Source: CAZQQN01 sp964549595
GTDB taxonomy: Bacteria; Bacteroidota; Bacteroidia; CAILMK01; CAYYUA01
NCBI GenBank assembly: GCA_964549595.1
Contig: CAZJWK010000001.1
Span: 1-64,000, forward strand
DNA length: 64,000 nt
Direction of reading: 5' to 3'
This document shows, piece after piece, positions 42,849 through 51,426 of this stretch (positions are counted from its first letter, which is position 1; each line of letters opens with the position of its first letter). The position numbers and the translations under genes were made by a program. The notes under the pieces were generated by a model, which was given only the letters and a program-made list of their open reading frames with translations, did not search any database and was not told the origin of the DNA.

Positions 42849-44096
42849 TTAGTATTCAGAAATAAAATGCTGTTTTATCAACGCACTCCACAAAAAAAGC
42901 AAAATTCCGGTGATCAATAAAAAAGTAAAAGCCATTAACACCCATTCAAAAACCCAATAATTGATAAAAAATGGCTGAAAAATCCCTTTAAAAGCAAGTA
43001 AACCTTCCATAGTGGCAAATCCCACTAAGTAAAGCCATAATCCCATTTTGAAGCTTGTATTTTCGGGAATTAACCGGGCTTTCAAAAACCAAAAAACCAA
43101 TCCGGAACTCACAAACCCCAACATGACCAGGTGCAAATACGCTACTATAATATCCCGGCTACCAAAAGCCAAAGGATAAAAGGCTGGTATTGCAGACATC
43201 GTTTGCAAGCAGAATTTGACCAAAACGCTTATCAAAGCAAGGTAGAATAATATTTTTGAGGAAAGTCCTGTGAAAGTTAAGCCCCTTTTTTTAGGATTTT
43301 TGAATAGGGCTAAGAGGAACAAAAAAGCGAAAAGCTGCACAATGGACGAAACAATGGCCAATCCTTCTACCATTAAAGGCAAATTAAAATTCAGCAAAGA
43401 AAGGAAATAGGCCGGTATGGTGGCCCAAAAAAGGAACCAAAAAGCCTTTTTGCCTTTCTTTAATGCTTTTTCTGTCAAAACCACATTAAAATGGTATAAC
43501 CCCAAACCCATTAAGGCAAACGTAAACCAGCCATTATATTGGAAATGCAGATAAAAATAAATGGACTGGTCGTACCAGTGCGTATCCTCCCATCCCTGGG
43601 CTCCTATGTAGGCCAAGGCCCAGGGCCCGAAAGAGGAAAAGACCATAAATACCAAGCTGCCCGCAAGGAATTTCCGCACCAAAGGGTTCAGGTGAAAAGT
43701 CTTTGGATTCCAATGTTTCCACAAATAGGCGGTAAAGCTGTAGGATAGCAAAATGTGGAGGGTTGAAAAAGCAATTGAATAAGTCCCGTATCCCTGAAAA
43801 GGAAAAGTAAATAACATCCCCAGTATGGCAACCTGGGTGAGCCCGAACAAAATTTTTACAGACCACTTCTTAAACCCGTTTTCGCCAAAGATAACGCATA
43901 TAATAGCAGTTATCAGGGCCATATAAACCCATCCCAGCATAGCCAAATGGGAATGGGTATGCAGGAAATAATCAAAAGTAAAACTACTCAAAAAGCCTGA
44001 TTTCAAAGCCCTCAGGAATAAACCCAAAAGTGAAGTAATTAACCAATAAAGGAGGGCAACTCTAAACCAGTTCAGGCTGGTTGAACGGAATAACAT
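42849..44096 (-). CDS. polytopic membrane protein resembling heme-copper oxidase subunit I
   Basis: 415 aa with about twelve transmembrane helices and no signal peptide. Several helices hold histidines where heme or copper ligands would sit: HTHSHLAMLGWV (His46, 48, 50, second helix), STLHILLSY (His114), YLHFQYNGW (His184), LYHFN (His202) and AYLHLVMLGFVSSG (His322). These patterns, especially HxHxxxLGW and YLHxxMLG, resemble NorB/CcoN-like subunit I proteins, but the full heme-copper set (the double-His and the HxH of later helices) is not obvious. It might be a heme protein for NO or oxygen, or a divergent relative. Its start is 6 bases after the FNR-like regulator gene, so the two are one operon. 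Confidence 0.55.
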   Translation of the reverse strand: MLFRSTSLNWFRVALLYWLITSLLGLFLRALKSGFLSSFTFDYFLHTHSHLAMLGWVYMALITAIICVIFGENGFKKWSVKILFGLTQVAILGMLFTFPFQGYGTYSIAFSTLHILLSYSFTAYLWKHWNPKTFHLNPLVRKFLAGSLVFMVFSSFGPWALAYIGAQGWEDTHWYDQSIYFYLHFQYNGWFTFALMGLGLYHFNVVLTEKALKKGKKAFWFLFWATIPAYFLSLLNFNLPLMVEGLAIVSSIVQLFAFLFLLALFKNPKKRGLTFTGLSSKILFYLALISVLVKFCLQTMSAIPAFYPLAFGSRDIIVAYLHLVMLGFVSSGLVFWFLKARLIPENTSFKMGLWLYLVGFATMEGLLAFKGIFQPFFINYWVFEWVLMAFTFLLITGILLFLWSALIKQHFISEY

Positions 44097-44102
44097 GCGT
44101 TT

Positions 44103-44813
44103 TTAGATTTCCGGCTGACTAAGCCTGTACAAAGCTTTTTCATCCAGTAATTGAATAGACTTACCACTTAAGGCAATATATTTTTCGGCCTCAAGGGCAT
44201 TCAGAGAACGAATAACCGTTTCATAAGTAGTTCCTGCAAGACCGGCCAAATCCTTCCGGGTCATCCTCAGTTTAAGCAAGGATTTGTTTTCTTCCTGAAC
44301 CCCAAAAACCTGTTTCACCATTAACAAAGCATCAGCAATTCTACTTTTCGCGCTCATGCGGACTAAGTTACGCATTCTTCGTTCTGCCAACTTAAGTTCC
44401 CCTGCGTAAAACATGAGTAATTGGTAGGTCAATGGCAGATTGGTTTTCAATAAACGGTCAAACAAATCATTCCCGATAAAACAAATTTTAGAGGATTCAA
44501 GGGCAGTGGCTGAAACGGGATAGTACAATGCTCCGCCAAAACCCCGGTGTCCCAAAACATCACCGGATTTTGCCAATCTTACGATATATTCCTTATTACT
44601 TTCCCACTTTTTATGCACTTTAACCTTGCCTTCATAAATGAAGAAAATGCCGTTTACCGAGCCGCCTTCTTCTATAATCCTTTCACCCTTTTTATACCTG
44701 TAAATGGGCTTGAAATGGCTTAAAAAAGCCCACCACTCCGGGTAAACAAATTGCTTGATAAAGCACGCTTGGTTATCACAACTTTCGCAATCAAGGGGTT
44801 TAACAGGTTCCAT
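44103..44813 (-). CDS. FNR-like Crp/Fnr regulator with four conserved-position cysteines
   Basis: 236 aa. A cyclic-nucleotide-type sensor domain (YKKGERIIEEGGSVNGIFFI, GDVLGHRGFGGALY), a long dimer helix and a C-terminal winged helix (RKDLAGLAGTTYETVIRSLN as recognition region) are all present. The N-terminus carries Cys9, Cys12 and Cys17 in LDCESCDNQAC, and Cys111 in SSKICFIGNDLF aligns by context with Cys122 of E. coli FNR, whose other cluster ligands are Cys20, 23 and 29. The set suggests a [4Fe-4S] cluster sensing oxygen or NO. The residue contacting RNA polymerase cannot be judged. It is cotranscribed with the heme-copper-like membrane protein. Confidence 0.85.
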   Translation of the reverse strand: MEPVKPLDCESCDNQACFIKQFVYPEWWAFLSHFKPIYRYKKGERIIEEGGSVNGIFFIYEGKVKVHKKWESNKEYIVRLAKSGDVLGHRGFGGALYYPVSATALESSKICFIGNDLFDRLLKTNLPLTYQLLMFYAGELKLAERRMRNLVRMSAKSRIADALLMVKQVFGVQEENKSLLKLRMTRKDLAGLAGTTYETVIRSLNALEAEKYIALSGKSIQLLDEKALYRLSQPEI

Positions 44814-44860
44814 AAAAGTTTTTAAAACCTTTTTTAAGGTAAGTTTTTGTTAAGATAGCT

Positions 44861-46240
44861 TTAACTTACAGGTTCAAAATGGGCCGTAAAATGCCTTAAA
44901 AACCTGGGTTCTTTTATAATGCGGTAACCTTTCGCTTTATCCTTTTCTTTCAACACCTCCCGGAAAATTTCCAGCACATAATCTACATGGCTTTGGGTAT
45001 ACACCCTCCGGGGTATGGCAAGACGGACCAGTTCCATATTGGCCGGAATCAACTCCCCTTTTTCATCATACTTACCAAACATCACCGAGCCAATTTCAAC
45101 ACACCGAATACCTCCTTTTTTATAAAGCTCACAAACAAGGGACTGACCGGGATAGGCTTTTACCGGGATATGGGGAAATAGTGCTTTAGCATCTACATAA
45201 ACAGCATGGCCGCCAATGGGCTTCACAACAGGAATACCCATTTTTTCCAAGTGTTCACCCAGGTAAGCTGTACTCCTTATCCGGTAATGTAAGTAGTCCG
45301 GGTCAAACACTTCTTCAAGGCCTTGGGCTGTTGCTTCCATATCCCTTCCTGACAAACCGCCGTAAGTGGTATAACCTTCGGTTATGATGAGGAGATTGCT
45401 ACAAGCTTCGGCAAGTTCAGGATCATTCATTGCCAAAAAACCCCCTATGTTCACAAGGCCATCCTTTTTCGCACTCATGGTGGCGGCATCTGCCCAATTA
45501 AACATTTCTCGGGCAATGGCCTTGTAACTTTTATCGGCATACCCTTCCTCACGGTGTTTGATGAAATAAGCATTCTCAGCAACCCGGCAGGCATCCAGAA
45601 CCAAAAGCAAACCATTTTGGTCACAAATTTTACGTACTTCCTTGAGGTTCTCCAGGCTAACAGGTTGGCCACCACCTGTATTATTGGTGACCGTCATGAT
45701 CACGGCCGCTATACGCTCAGGACCATAGGAATGAATCTGGTCAGTCAGATACGCTGTATCGATATTGCCTTTAAAAGGATACAGATCTTGAGGATCCAAA
45801 GCTTCCCTAATCGGGCAATCAACGGCTTCAGCACCGGAGAATTCTATATTGGCCCGGGTTGTATCAAAATGGGTATTGCTAAAAAACACTTTTTCTCTGC
45901 CCCCTAAATGGCCATATAATATTTTTTCGCCAGCCCTTCCTTGATGAGTCGGTAACACGTACGGAAAACCGGTTAATTCCGTAATAACCGATTGTAAGCG
46001 ACCCCAGCTAGCGGCCCCTGCATAGGATTCATCTCCTTTCATTAGCCCGGACCATTGGTCCGTACTCATGGCAGATGTACCGCTATCCGTAAGGAAATCA
46101 ATAAGCACTTGATCGGAGGTGAGTAAAAAAGGATTGTAATGGGCATTTTTAAGGTGTTCTATACGCTCTGATTCCGTAGATACACGGATAGGTTCCACCG
46201 ACTTGATTTTAAAGGGTTCAAATATTACTTGTTTTTCCAT
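44861..46240 (-). CDS. tnaA: tryptophanase
   Basis: 459 aa, PLP enzyme of the beta-eliminating lyase family: tryptophan to indole, pyruvate and ammonia. Blocks FLTDSGTSAMS, GDESYAGAASWGRL, LPTHQGRAGEKI, NNTGGGQPVSLENLKEV and LVLDACRVAENAYFIK are those of the family, and the PLP lysine is Lys259 in MSAKKDGLVN. Tyrosine phenol-lyase was weighed: at the site where it has Arg (SMERG), this protein reads RCVEIGSVMFG, matching tryptophanase (RAVEIGSF), and LACELYK-like residues match too. No tnaC leader or tnaB permease is beside it. The gene lies 47 bases upstream of the FNR-like regulator gene; a TGA-N6-TCA site precedes it. Confidence 0.85.
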   Translation of the reverse strand: MEKQVIFEPFKIKSVEPIRVSTESERIEHLKNAHYNPFLLTSDQVLIDFLTDSGTSAMSTDQWSGLMKGDESYAGAASWGRLQSVITELTGFPYVLPTHQGRAGEKILYGHLGGREKVFFSNTHFDTTRANIEFSGAEAVDCPIREALDPQDLYPFKGNIDTAYLTDQIHSYGPERIAAVIMTVTNNTGGGQPVSLENLKEVRKICDQNGLLLVLDACRVAENAYFIKHREEGYADKSYKAIAREMFNWADAATMSAKKDGLVNIGGFLAMNDPELAEACSNLLIITEGYTTYGGLSGRDMEATAQGLEEVFDPDYLHYRIRSTAYLGEHLEKMGIPVVKPIGGHAVYVDAKALFPHIPVKAYPGQSLVCELYKKGGIRCVEIGSVMFGKYDEKGELIPANMELVRLAIPRRVYTQSHVDYVLEIFREVLKEKDKAKGYRIIKEPRFLRHFTAHFEPVS

Positions 46241-46538
46241 TAATTACATTTTTAGGATAGGCAATATTAAGTTACTTTCCAAGATTAAATTATGACATTT
46301 ATCACCAAATCTGTGAAACCAGCTCTGCAACCAAAAACCCTTGTCACCGGCTTCCACAGGTTTTTGCTCCCTATTTTATTTCTGGGTGTATAAATAATAA
46401 TTACTTTCGTCTTCAGGAAATCAGAGGGTAAAGCAAGGATTTAGCCATTCCCTCACTCTTTTTTTCCCCTAAAGGAAAGTCCTACTCCACAAATATTTTC
46501 ATTAAACGCTTTGTGCCCTGTGGTCAAAAGGTGGGCTC
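46241..46538. other. intergenic stretch between tnaA and the second Crp/Fnr gene
   Basis: About 300 bases. It holds the tnaA promoter region with a TGA-N6-TCA site at 46293-46304. No leader peptide, open frame or terminator is clear. Confidence 0.5.
46291..46306. promoter_or_regulatory. possible Crp/Fnr-type operator upstream of tnaA
   Basis: TATGACATTTATCACC contains TGA-N6-TCA with matching flanks TATGA/TCACC, half-sites close to the CRP or FNR type. It lies about 51-66 bases before the tnaA ATG, the position of an activator site. The palindrome is imperfect in the spacer, so this is tentative. Confidence 0.3.
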
Positions 46539-47219
46539 TCAAAATGACCTCATTTTTTGAGGAGAAATAATCCGGATGCACTTTTTTCGGCTTTCGAAAA
46601 GATTTTTTTCACGAAAAGATGGAAGAAGTTTCCGCATATAAGTTTTGGATATACCGGAAAGATCAGCAAGCTCTTCAGGACTTAAAGGAATCTTCAAAAA
46701 ATTATTAGCATCTAAACCAAAATCGCTTATCAGTTTATTTAATAACTGTAAAATCTTCTTCCGGGCATTCCAATGATGGGAAAAATCAGATTGGTCTTCC
46801 ATTCTTTCTATCTGCCCGTTCAGCCGGCTGAGAATATCCATTGAAAATTGGGGATTTTCCTTAATGAGGGTAAAATAATGCTCGGTAGAAAGAAAGCCCG
46901 ACTTTGTAAGCGTTAAAGCCTGGGCATTAACGGTATGGGTTGCGGAATAGTGGAAAATATCATTCAGTCCTAAAAAATCCCCATCTCTGGCCAAATAAAA
47001 GGTGAAAGGTTCACCCCCTTCAATATTTTCCAATTTTACTACACCGCTAAAAATATAATATATACCCGATAAAGGGTGTCCGGATTTAAACAAATAATCT
47101 TTTTCACGAAAAGTCATCGGGTAATTTGCCAATTCCCCCAATAAAGGATCCTGGCTATGATTCGAGGATTGATGCCGGGCTGGATTATTGAAACCTGAAT
47201 GACTCATACCTCCGTCCAT
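46539..47219 (-). CDS. Crp/Fnr-family transcription regulator (no iron-sulfur cysteines)
   Basis: 226 aa; a start at 47207 is also possible. A cyclic-nucleotide-binding-like domain (FREKDYLFKSGHPLSGIYYI, GGEPFTFYLARDGDFLGLND, ATHTVNAQALTLT) is followed by the dimer helix and a C-terminal winged helix (LSPEELADLSGISKTYMRKL). The only cysteine is near the C-terminus, so it is not an iron-sulfur sensor, and the cAMP-binding Arg-Ser pair of CRP is not seen. The effector is unknown. An FNR-like palindrome lies about 40 bases upstream of its start and may be its autoregulatory site. Confidence 0.85.
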   Translation of the reverse strand: MDGGMSHSGFNNPARHQSSNHSQDPLLGELANYPMTFREKDYLFKSGHPLSGIYYIFSGVVKLENIEGGEPFTFYLARDGDFLGLNDIFHYSATHTVNAQALTLTKSGFLSTEHYFTLIKENPQFSMDILSRLNGQIERMEDQSDFSHHWNARKKILQLLNKLISDFGLDANNFLKIPLSPEELADLSGISKTYMRKLLPSFREKNLFESRKKCIRIISPQKMRSF

Positions 47220-47522
47220 TTTAAATTCAAAGAACGAAGCTTAGGCACCCGGATTCAATGATTTAAATCATACTTGCAGGAGAGCTAAAGACCTGGCAAA
47301 ATCAAAATGAAAAGGGATCCACGGAATAAATATTTCTTCCCATCAAACCAGGGAAATTCAACCTTTTTTGGTTTACAGGCTTTTTATAATTATCTTTAAA
47401 TGTAAGGGTGGTAAGTGGCCGCTTAATAAAAAAAATTGAAACCACAAGTAAGAAAAGTTTGATAAGCCATCCAAATAAAAACAGGATGTATCAACCAATT
47501 GAAGGATAGAATAACTTTTTAA
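47220..47522. other. intergenic stretch upstream of the second Crp/Fnr gene
   Basis: About 300 bases. It contains the palindrome at 47258-47271 (separate entry) near the regulator start. Otherwise AT-rich, with no open frame, RNA gene or terminator that I could support. Confidence 0.55.
47258..47271. promoter_or_regulatory. FNR-box-like palindrome upstream of the second Crp/Fnr gene
   Basis: ATGATTTAAATCAT is a perfect 14-base palindrome. It contains TGAT-N4-ATCA, the core of the FNR box TTGAT-N4-ATCAA, and lies 39-52 bases before the start at 47219. Candidate operator for the FNR-like regulator or for the gene's own product. Confidence 0.45.
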
Positions 47523-47918
47523 TCAAGCCAGGCTTTTTTCAATCGCCCCAAGCAATTCTTCTTTTTTGACGGGCTTAGCCAGATAATCATCGAACCCTTC
47601 TTGCAGAAAAGTTTCCTTATCTTCAGGCATGGCATAAGAAGTCAAAGCAAAAATAGGAGGATCCCCGTATTTCCCTGTAGTCTTAATATGCCTCATAATT
47701 TCTGTGCCACTCATTGAGTCTTCTCCAAGGTTAATATCCATCAGGATAATGGTAAAATCCTGCTGATTAAGTACTTGAAAAGCCTCTTCACTGTTCCGGG
47801 TTAAAATAACCTGATAATGATTACCCAACATTTTTTGAAGCACAAACTGGCTAATATCATCATCCTCAACAATCAAAATTTTTGGTTGGCTATCACTATC
47901 ATTGCTTTCCCTGACCAT
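47523..47918 (-). CDS. single-domain response regulator
   Basis: 131 aa from the ATG at 47918; an in-frame ATG two codons earlier exists. One receiver domain: acidic pair Asp20-Asp21 in LIVEDDDIS, phospho-acceptor Asp61 in ILMDINLGED, Thr in FALTSYAM and Lys in YLAKPVKKEE. There is no output domain, so it acts by protein interaction or as a phosphate sink. It lies 57 bases downstream of the hybrid CheR-PAS-kinase on the same strand and is most likely its partner. Confidence 0.9.
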   Translation of the reverse strand: MVRESNDSDSQPKILIVEDDDISQFVLQKMLGNHYQVILTRNSEEAFQVLNQQDFTIILMDINLGEDSMSGTEIMRHIKTTGKYGDPPIFALTSYAMPEDKETFLQEGFDDYLAKPVKKEELLGAIEKSLA

Positions 47919-47975
47919 AAGCACAGTGCCTAAACAAATTAATTTCTTTAAATAACAAAAATCGAAGCTAAAGGT

Positions 47976-50900
47976 TTAATCTGACTCTTCCAAAGACCGT
48001 GTCAATGGCATAGTGATTTGAAAAGTACTTCCTTCCCCTTTTTTACTTGTAACCTTAATGGTTCCTCCGAATAGTTCAACGTACTTTTTGACAATGGACA
48101 ATCCCAGACCTGTTCCTTCATAATCCCGGCCATGACCCTCACTTTCCTGTTCAAATGGGGAAAATATCTTTTCAATATTTTCTTCGGAAATACCTATTCC
48201 GGTATCAATTACTTCAATAATAAATTTTTCCTTCCGCTCATCCTTAATTCTTGTCCTGATTTTTACACATCCTTCTTCAGTAAATTTAACCGCATTTCCT
48301 ACCAGGTTATTCAGTATCTGCTCCAGGACATTTTCATCAATTTGAACGTAATATTGACCACCGGCCAGATCATTAATGAAATCAATGCCTTTTTTGTCAG
48401 CCAAAACTTTCAAATGGGGCTGAAGCGCGTTTATCTTGCTATTCACTTCAATGATACTGGGCCTAAGGTTAACCTCTTTTGCTTCGAGCTTTGAAAAATC
48501 CAGAATACTTGTTATGGTTTTAAGCAGCCTTTCGCTGCTTTCCCGTATCATCCTGGCATAGGAATTAACGCCTTCAACGTCACTATATTCATCTTCCATT
48601 ACCTGGACTAAACCCATAATGCCATTAATGGGGGTCCGGATTTCGTGACTCATGTTAGCCAAGAAGTTCGTTTTAAGCCTATTCATTTCCTCAGCTTTTT
48701 CTTTGGCCTCCACGAGTTTATTTTCCACTTCCTTTTGCTTGGTTATATCCCTTACGGCCCCGTCATAAAAAACTTTTCCGTACTCATCCAATAAGCGCTT
48801 GCTACTCAATAATCCCCAGAAGGTACTGCCATCTTTTCTTTTAAAAAGCACTTCCTGGTTCTGAAACCCTCCCTCTTCTTGTTCCTTTTCAATGAGCCGT
48901 TCCCTTTCTTCCGGATCGGCGTAAAGTTCTAAACCTTGTGTTTTCAAAACATCCTCTGTAGAATCATAGCCAAAAATTTTGGCAAATGGCTCATTAACAT
49001 ATATGACACCACTTTCAGGTGTGCTCCTAAAAATCCCCTCGTTGATATGCTGGTTTATAGACTCCAGCAGTTGTTTATGTTGCCTAAGCTCATGTTCGGC
49101 CTGCTTTTGCTGGGTTATATCCATTGCATACAGAAATACAAAGTCTCCTTCCTGGTTCGGATTTATGGTTATTTGGTAATGACCATCCCCGATTTTAGAT
49201 TCAAATACTTGACTATGCCCCTTTTTTAAGGCCTCTTGAATAACATTGTAAAAATCAGGGGGGAAAGACTGGTTATATTGTTCCTGCCAATAGGTAATAA
49301 ATGGTTCCCCGACTGGATTGGCGTACAAGAATTCCCCATTTTCAGAAATGGTTAGGACGGGATTGGGGTTATCTTCCGGAAAACGGGATAATAACCTGAT
49401 TTTCTTTTCATAATTCTTTCTTTCAGTAATTTCCCTGGAAGCGTTCTGGACCTGAATCAGGTTACCATCATCATCAAAAATAGGTACAGTTACGGTTTCC
49501 ACATAAGTATAATTTCCTTCTTTGGTTTTAACCCGGTATTCATGAGCAGAGGCTTTTCCCTCGGCTAAATATTTTTCTCCCTCTTGCTGAATAACTTTTA
49601 GATCTTCCGGGTGAATAAGATCATTAGCCGGCATATTTAACACTTCCTCAGGTTTAAAACCCAAAATATCTTCTACACTTGGCGTAATATAGGTGATCAG
49701 ACCTTCTTCATTTTGTAAGGTGATAATATCCCGGGTGTTTTCAGTAACCAACCTAAGTTTGGCCTCCCTTTCCCCCAATTCCTGTTTGGATTTTTCCAGT
49801 GCTTCATTGATCTCCCTCAGTTCCTGATTTTTTGAATTTAGCTCCTCATTTAAAGATTGCAGTTCTTCATTGGAAGTTTCCAATTCTTCATTGGCTGATT
49901 TAAGTTCTTCATTGGCTGATTGCAATTCTTCAGTAAGAGATTGGGTTTCAGCTTCACTGGCTTCCAGCTGTTTGCGGTAAGTTTCAAGTTGTTCTTTCGC
50001 TACTTTTAATTCTTCCCTTAAAGATTCAATTAAGAAATCTTTATTGGACAAATCTTTTTCCCCTGAATCTTGTCGGTCGGGATCACTTACCTCAGGGGTT
50101 TTGGCCGACCCTTTAAAAATGATAAGGAAATATTCGACCGGCTCATCCCCATAAACAACAGGTTGAATAACCATTTGAACCCGGTAATCCTTTTCAAATA
50201 ATTTAAAATGTACTTCATTGGTGGTTATAGGTATTAAGTTCTTTTGACACTTAATTAGCCCGGTATGAAGTTCATGGTGCAGCTCCTCATTAACCAATTC
50301 AAGAATATGCTTATCCCCATTGTTAAAACCCATGTAAGCCCTCAACTCCCCTTGTGTTTCAATGATTTTGTGGTGGGAATTGACCACCACATAGGGATGC
50401 TCATAAGTTTTGGCGATGGTTTCTCTCGCCATTTCCAGAATTGTGGGCTTTTCATCTTCTCCTTTCCGATAAATTCCTTGTTCCCAGGAATAAAATTTTT
50501 GAAAATTAAAAAACTGAAGATCCCTGGATCCTTGATTTTCCTTATTCTTATAAATCTTATGCTTGGTATCGACCAGTTCCAAAAGGTCTCTGAAAGCTTC
50601 TATATTTTCCGATTTTCCAATCACCAAATAGCCATAATCGACCAATGAATAATTAAAAACCGGAATAACTTTATTTTGAAGGTCAGCATTAAAATAAATC
50701 AACAAATTCCGGCAGGTAATCAAATCAATATTCAGGAAAGGGGGATCTTTAGTAATATCATGCCTGCAAAATACAACTACCTTTCTTAAAAACTCTTTCA
50801 CCTCAAATCCATCTTCTTTCTCATTAAAATACTTGTCAATCTGATCTCGAGAAAGGTTTTGCAAGGACTTCTCACTGTATAAACCTTTTCTTCCTGCGTT

Positions 50901-51317
50901 AATGGCATACTCGCTTATATCGGAAGCAAAAATTTTGATATCCCGTTTTTCAAAGTCCTCAAGCAATTCAGCCAGTAAAATGGCTATGGAGAGGGGTTCC
51001 TCACCGCATGAACAACCAATTGACCAAATTCTGATGGGATCGTTCTTTTTTTTCCGGGCAATGATTTTCCCCAACCTTTCGCGGATTTTCTGAAAAACCT
51101 GGGGGTCCCGAAAAAACTCCGAAATCCCCAAAAGCATCTCACTAAAGGCTTGTCCTACTTCCTCCGGATTATTCCGGAGATAAGTGTAATATTCCTTATA
51201 GTCATCAAATCCTAAGGTATTTAAACGCTTTTCCAATCTGCGTTTTAAGGTGGACTTTTTATATTTCAGGAAATCAATGCCGGTTTGTTCACTAACCAAC
51301 TGTAAAATGGCTTTCAT
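47976..51317 (-). CDS. CheR methyltransferase-PAS-histidine kinase hybrid (no CheB)
   Basis: 1113 aa, cytoplasmic. Order: CheR N-terminal helices (1-55), the SAM-dependent CheR domain (about 60-260) with SIGCSCGEEPLS and TCRNLLIYFN, a CheR-tail/PAS-like region, then a long coiled coil with repeated EELQSANEELKSANEELET units at roughly residues 430-520, at least three PAS domains, and a transmitter with phospho-His in NFLANMSHEIRTPINGI and ATPase N, G1 and G2 boxes (NNLVGNAVKF, DTGIGIS, GTGLGLSIVKKY). The N-terminal CheB methylesterase of the usual CheB-CheR-PAS kinases is missing, and its coiled coil is of the same repetitive type. No MCPs or other chemotaxis genes are near; the CheR domain may methylate another partner or be regulatory. 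A single-domain response regulator follows. Confidence 0.9.
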   Translation of the reverse strand: MKAILQLVSEQTGIDFLKYKKSTLKRRLEKRLNTLGFDDYKEYYTYLRNNPEEVGQAFSEMLLGISEFFRDPQVFQKIRERLGKIIARKKKNDPIRIWSIGCSCGEEPLSIAILLAELLEDFEKRDIKIFASDISEYAINAGRKGLYSEKSLQNLSRDQIDKYFNEKEDGFEVKEFLRKVVVFCRHDITKDPPFLNIDLITCRNLLIYFNADLQNKVIPVFNYSLVDYGYLVIGKSENIEAFRDLLELVDTKHKIYKNKENQGSRDLQFFNFQKFYSWEQGIYRKGEDEKPTILEMARETIAKTYEHPYVVVNSHHKIIETQGELRAYMGFNNGDKHILELVNEELHHELHTGLIKCQKNLIPITTNEVHFKLFEKDYRVQMVIQPVVYGDEPVEYFLIIFKGSAKTPEVSDPDRQDSGEKDLSNKDFLIESLREELKVAKEQLETYRKQLEASEAETQSLTEELQSANEELKSANEELETSNEELQSLNEELNSKNQELREINEALEKSKQELGEREAKLRLVTENTRDIITLQNEEGLITYITPSVEDILGFKPEEVLNMPANDLIHPEDLKVIQQEGEKYLAEGKASAHEYRVKTKEGNYTYVETVTVPIFDDDGNLIQVQNASREITERKNYEKKIRLLSRFPEDNPNPVLTISENGEFLYANPVGEPFITYWQEQYNQSFPPDFYNVIQEALKKGHSQVFESKIGDGHYQITINPNQEGDFVFLYAMDITQQKQAEHELRQHKQLLESINQHINEGIFRSTPESGVIYVNEPFAKIFGYDSTEDVLKTQGLELYADPEERERLIEKEQEEGGFQNQEVLFKRKDGSTFWGLLSSKRLLDEYGKVFYDGAVRDITKQKEVENKLVEAKEKAEEMNRLKTNFLANMSHEIRTPINGIMGLVQVMEDEYSDVEGVNSYARMIRESSERLLKTITSILDFSKLEAKEVNLRPSIIEVNSKINALQPHLKVLADKKGIDFINDLAGGQYYVQIDENVLEQILNNLVGNAVKFTEEGCVKIRTRIKDERKEKFIIEVIDTGIGISEENIEKIFSPFEQESEGHGRDYEGTGLGLSIVKKYVELFGGTIKVTSKKGEGSTFQITMPLTRSLEESD

Positions 51318-51426
51318 ATCTTTCCCATCCGTTATTTATTCCAAAAACAAGCGTTCCTTTGCAAATAAAATAATTTTGAAAAATAAAAAACCAATGAGCC
51401 GTATTGAATAAATTAAAAGTTGCAAT

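Noticed and set aside
44861..46240. Tyrosine phenol-lyase as the name for the PLP lyase
   Set aside because: The tyrosine-lyase Arg is replaced (RCVEIGSV instead of SMERG) and the surrounding block matches tryptophanase.
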